A DNA stretch of 64,000 bases, from NCBI GenBank assembly GCA_963829845.1, contig CAWHKD010000024.1, forward strand, positions 167,669 to 231,668, in the 5' to 3' direction. The notes under the pieces were generated by a model, which worked only from the letters and a program-made list of their open reading frames with translations, searched no databases and was not told the DNA's origin. Below are positions 61,169-64,000 of the stretch, piece after piece. The stretch's first letter is position 1; every line of letters starts with the position of its first letter. The stretch is from Gaiellasilicea sp963829845. GTDB lineage: Bacteria > Actinomycetota > Thermoleophilia > Gaiellales > Gaiellaceae. Position numbers and translations under genes: made by a program.

Positions 61169-63931
61169 ATGGCCGTCACTGCCAGCTTCATCGCATCCGC
61201 CGGGACGCTTTCGACCTTCGGCGACAACCTTGACAACACCATCACGCTTAACCGTAACGCTGCCGGGACCATCCTGGTGAACGGTGGCGCGGTCGCCATC
61301 ACCGGCGGCACCCCGACGGTGGCCAACACCGCCCTGATCCAGGTCTTCGGCCAGGGTGGCAACGACACCATCCAGCTCAGCGAAAGCAACGGCGCGCTGC
61401 CAAGGGCTAATCTCTTCGGTGGCGTCGGGAACGATACCATGGTCGGCGGCTCCGGCGGCGACATGCTCTTCGGCCAGAGCGGCAACGATACCCTGCTGGG
61501 CAAGGGCGGTACCGACTTTCTCTTTGGCGGCAGCGAGAACGATGTTCTGACGGGCGGCGACGCCGACGATGAGATGTTCGGAGAATCCGGCGACGATCGC
61601 ATGATCTGGAACCCGGGTGACGACACCGACCTCCACGAGGGCGGCGCGGGGGATCGACACGAGCGAAGTGAATGCCGGCGACGGGGCCGAGGTCTTCACG
61701 GTCACGGCGAATGGCACCCGCGTTCGCTTCGACCGGCTTGACCCGGCGCCGTTCTCCATCGACATGGGCACCATGGAGAAGCTCGTCGTCAACATGAATG
61801 GCGGCGATGATCGGTTCAGTGCCACCGGCAACCTGGCGGCCTTGATCGGGATCACGGTCGACGGCGGCACCGGTAACGACACGATCCTCGGCAGCAACGG
61901 CATCGACCGCTTGTTCGGCGGTGACGGTAACGACTTCATCGACGGCCAACAGGGCAACGACGTCGCATTCCTGGGTGCTGGCAACGACGTATTCCAATGG
62001 GATCCGGGCGACGGCAACGACGTCGTCGAGGGCCAGGACGGGAGCGATACCCTCCTGTTCAACGGCAGCGCCGGCACCGAGATTTTCGCGGTGTCGGCCA
62101 ACGGCGGGCGCGCGCTACTTCACCCGCAGCCTCGGCAAATCGTGATGGACCTCGACAACGTCGAGCAGATCGACCTCAACGCGCTAGGGAACACGGACAC
62201 CCTCACGGTGAATGACCTGAGTGGGACCGACGTGACAGAGATCAACGTCGATCTCGCGGGGACATTGGGCGGGACGGCCGGCGATGGCCAGGCCGACGTG
62301 GTGATCGCCAACGGCACCAACGGCGCGAACGTGATCGATGTGGTCGGCGCGGGGACTTCGGTATCGGTCCTGGGTCTTCGGCGCAAGTGAACATCGCGAA
62401 TTCGGAAGGCGCAAATGATGCGCTGGTCATCAACGGCCTCGGCAGGAAGATGGCATCACCGCCACCACCTTGCCCGCCGGCGTCATCAAGCTCACGATCG
62501 ACGGCGGCGCGGGCGATGACACCATCCTCGGCAGCCAGGGAGCCGACGTTTTCCTCGGCGGCGACGGCGCCGACTTCGTGTTCGGTGACAACGGGAACGA
62601 CGTCGCTTTCCTGGGCGCCGGCGATGACGTGTTCCAAAGGGATCCGGGCGATGCCAACGACACCATCGAAGGCCAGGACGGCGTCGACAAGCTGCTCTTC
62701 TTCGGTTCGAACGCCAGCGAGAATATCGACATCTTCGCCAATGGCGGGCGCACCATGTTCTTCCGCAACATCGCCTCCGTGACCATGGATCTGAACGACG
62801 TCGAACGCATCGACTTCAAGCTCTGGGCGGCGCCGACAACATCGTGATCGGCGACCTGAGCGGGACGGATGTTACCGACATTGATCTCGACCTGCGCGGG
62901 CCAAATGGAGGAGGCGACGGCGCTGTCGATTCGGTCACCGTGAACGCCACCCAGGGTGCCGACGTGTTCGGTGTCACCGGCGACATCGGAGGTGTTCAGG
63001 TCTTCGGCCTTCAGGCGACGACGAACATGTTCTCACGGATCCAGACGATCGCTTGACGCTTAATGGCCTCGGCGGCGACGACGTCATCAATGCGAGCAGC
63101 CTCAAGGCTGGCGCCGTGCAGCTGACCATGAACGGTGGCCTGGGCAACGACCTGTTCGTCGGCAGCGAGGGTAACGACCTCGTCAACGGCGGCGACGGCG
63201 ACGACGTTGCGCTGATGGGCGCGGGCGACGACACCTTCGTCTGGAATCCGGGGGACGACAACGACACCCTCGAGGGCCAAGCCGGGTTCGACACCTTGCT
63301 GTTCAACGGTTCGAATGCCGCCGAGCAGATCACACTGTCGGCGAACGGCGGGCGGGCGATGTTCTTCCGCGACATCGCCAATGTCCTGATGGATCTCAAC
63401 GACATGGAGGTGATCGACTTCAACGCGCTCGGCGGCGCCGACCAGATCGTCGTAAACGACATGTCGGGCACCGATGTGTCGAGATGAACATCAACCTCGC
63501 CGGGATCCAACGGCCTCGGCGACGGCGCGGCCGACACCATTATCATCAACGGCACGAACGACGACGATGTGGCGATTGTCGTCGGCGACAACGGCAGTGT
63601 CTCGGTGCTGGGTCTGGCGACGCAGATCAACATCACCGGCTTCGAAGCCGACAAGGATCGCATCATCATCAATGGCCTTGCCGGCGATGACGTGATCGAG
63701 GCGTCGGGGCTCGGCGCTGGCGCAATCCAGTTCCAGGCCGACGGCGGCGACGGCAACGACGTCCTGGTCGGCGGGGCGGGCAACGACGTGCTGTCCGGCG
63801 GCGCTGGCGACGATGTGCTGATCGGTGGTCCTGGCATCGACATCTTGGACGGCCAGGTCGGCGACGACGTCGAAATTCAGCTCGTCGCGACCCCGGTAAG
63901 GCAGGACATGGGTGAGTTCTTCGTCATCTGA
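61169..63931 (+). CDS. Large RTX calcium-binding beta-roll protein, at least five frameshifts
   Basis: A Ca-binding protein of about 920 residues, presumably exported by a type I system since it has no signal peptide. Start MAVTASFIASAGTLSTFGDN, with RTX nonapeptides (GGVGNDTMVGGSGGDMLFGQ; SGNDTLLGKGGTDFLFGG). Three long units each repeat GNDVAFLGAGNDVFQWDPGD, then DGSDTLLFNGSAGTEIFAVS, a Met-Asp-Leu-Asp segment and LSGTDVTEINVDLAG. A closing nonapeptide block is GGDGNDVLVGGAGNDVLSGG. Indels lie near 61,650, 62,388, 62,455, 62,826, 63,050 and 63,490; the pieces join without loss. Its probable role is surface attachment or secreted matrix. Confidence 0.85.
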
Positions 63932-64000
63932 CGCCAAACCCTCGCCGCGGGCAGCCCCTGTCCCGCGGCGGACGCGATCGATGCCAACGACTGCATCATC
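63932..64000. other. Window end, no feature
   Basis: The last 69 bases after the RTX stop codon hold no supported feature. Confidence 0.5.

Noticed and set aside
46000..64000. Genomic island gained by the actinobacterium
   Set aside because: No integrase or attachment site lies at the junction, housekeeping groESL is included, and the junction is beside homopolymer noise; misassembly is simpler.

Overview
The window looks like two unrelated genomes joined in one contig. Positions 1 to about 45,970 are very GC-rich. Gene content, GTG-rich starts, PurS/PurQ/PurL-type purine synthesis, F420-type reductases and many leaderless promoters (TAnnnT 6-8 nt before the start codon) suggest an actinobacterium, probably Thermoleophilia-like (inference). 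From about 46,010 to 64,000 the GC content drops, the spacing becomes loose, and the genes look like Bradyrhizobium/Nitrobacteraceae: groES-groEL, two Crp/Fnr regulators, many tiny orphan proteins, an insertion sequence, a DUF1127 protein and an RTX protein. The changeover falls inside a broken MerB-like gene just after long C homopolymers, so misassembly is more likely than transfer.

Layout of the actinobacterial part. 0-3.3 kb: nitrilase, cupin, an AhpD-like protein with an in-frame UGA, and two exported proteins. 3.4 kb: a selenocysteine tRNA (selC). 4-9 kb: small unknown proteins, an aldo-keto reductase, a cell-wall amidase and a PQQ-type dehydrogenase. 9.2-13.6 kb: rpsF-ssb-rpsR-rplI, then dnaB with a DnaC-like loader. 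13.6-45.7 kb: nearly the whole de novo purine pathway in blocks (purA; purD; purB-C-S-Q; purL-F; purM-N-H), separated by Ku, a proline-racemase-like protein, MOSC, VOC, PadR, ArsR, two EamA transporters, CtaG and others. purE and purK are not seen.

The strongest biological signal is selenocysteine. The tRNA-Sec at 3398-3490 lies 1.9 kb from an AhpD-like gene (946-1518, minus strand) in which UGA takes the place of the second Cys of the CxxC centre. A SECIS-like hairpin follows the UGA at the usual distance. The reading frame continues unbroken through the UGA, in a part of the contig where I find no indel errors.

Layout of the Bradyrhizobium-like part. Small proteins, several under 60 residues, surround groESL. 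A 20-nt motif (GTGAGCAATTTTGCACAGAC and near variants) occurs four times between genes. Two Crp/Fnr paralogues are present, one broken by a one-base deletion. An IS element of about 1.1 kb and a large RTX repeat protein are also broken by indels. Frameshifts cluster at 35.7-46 kb and in the last 3 kb, which suggests base-calling errors there, so split genes are annotated as single damaged loci.
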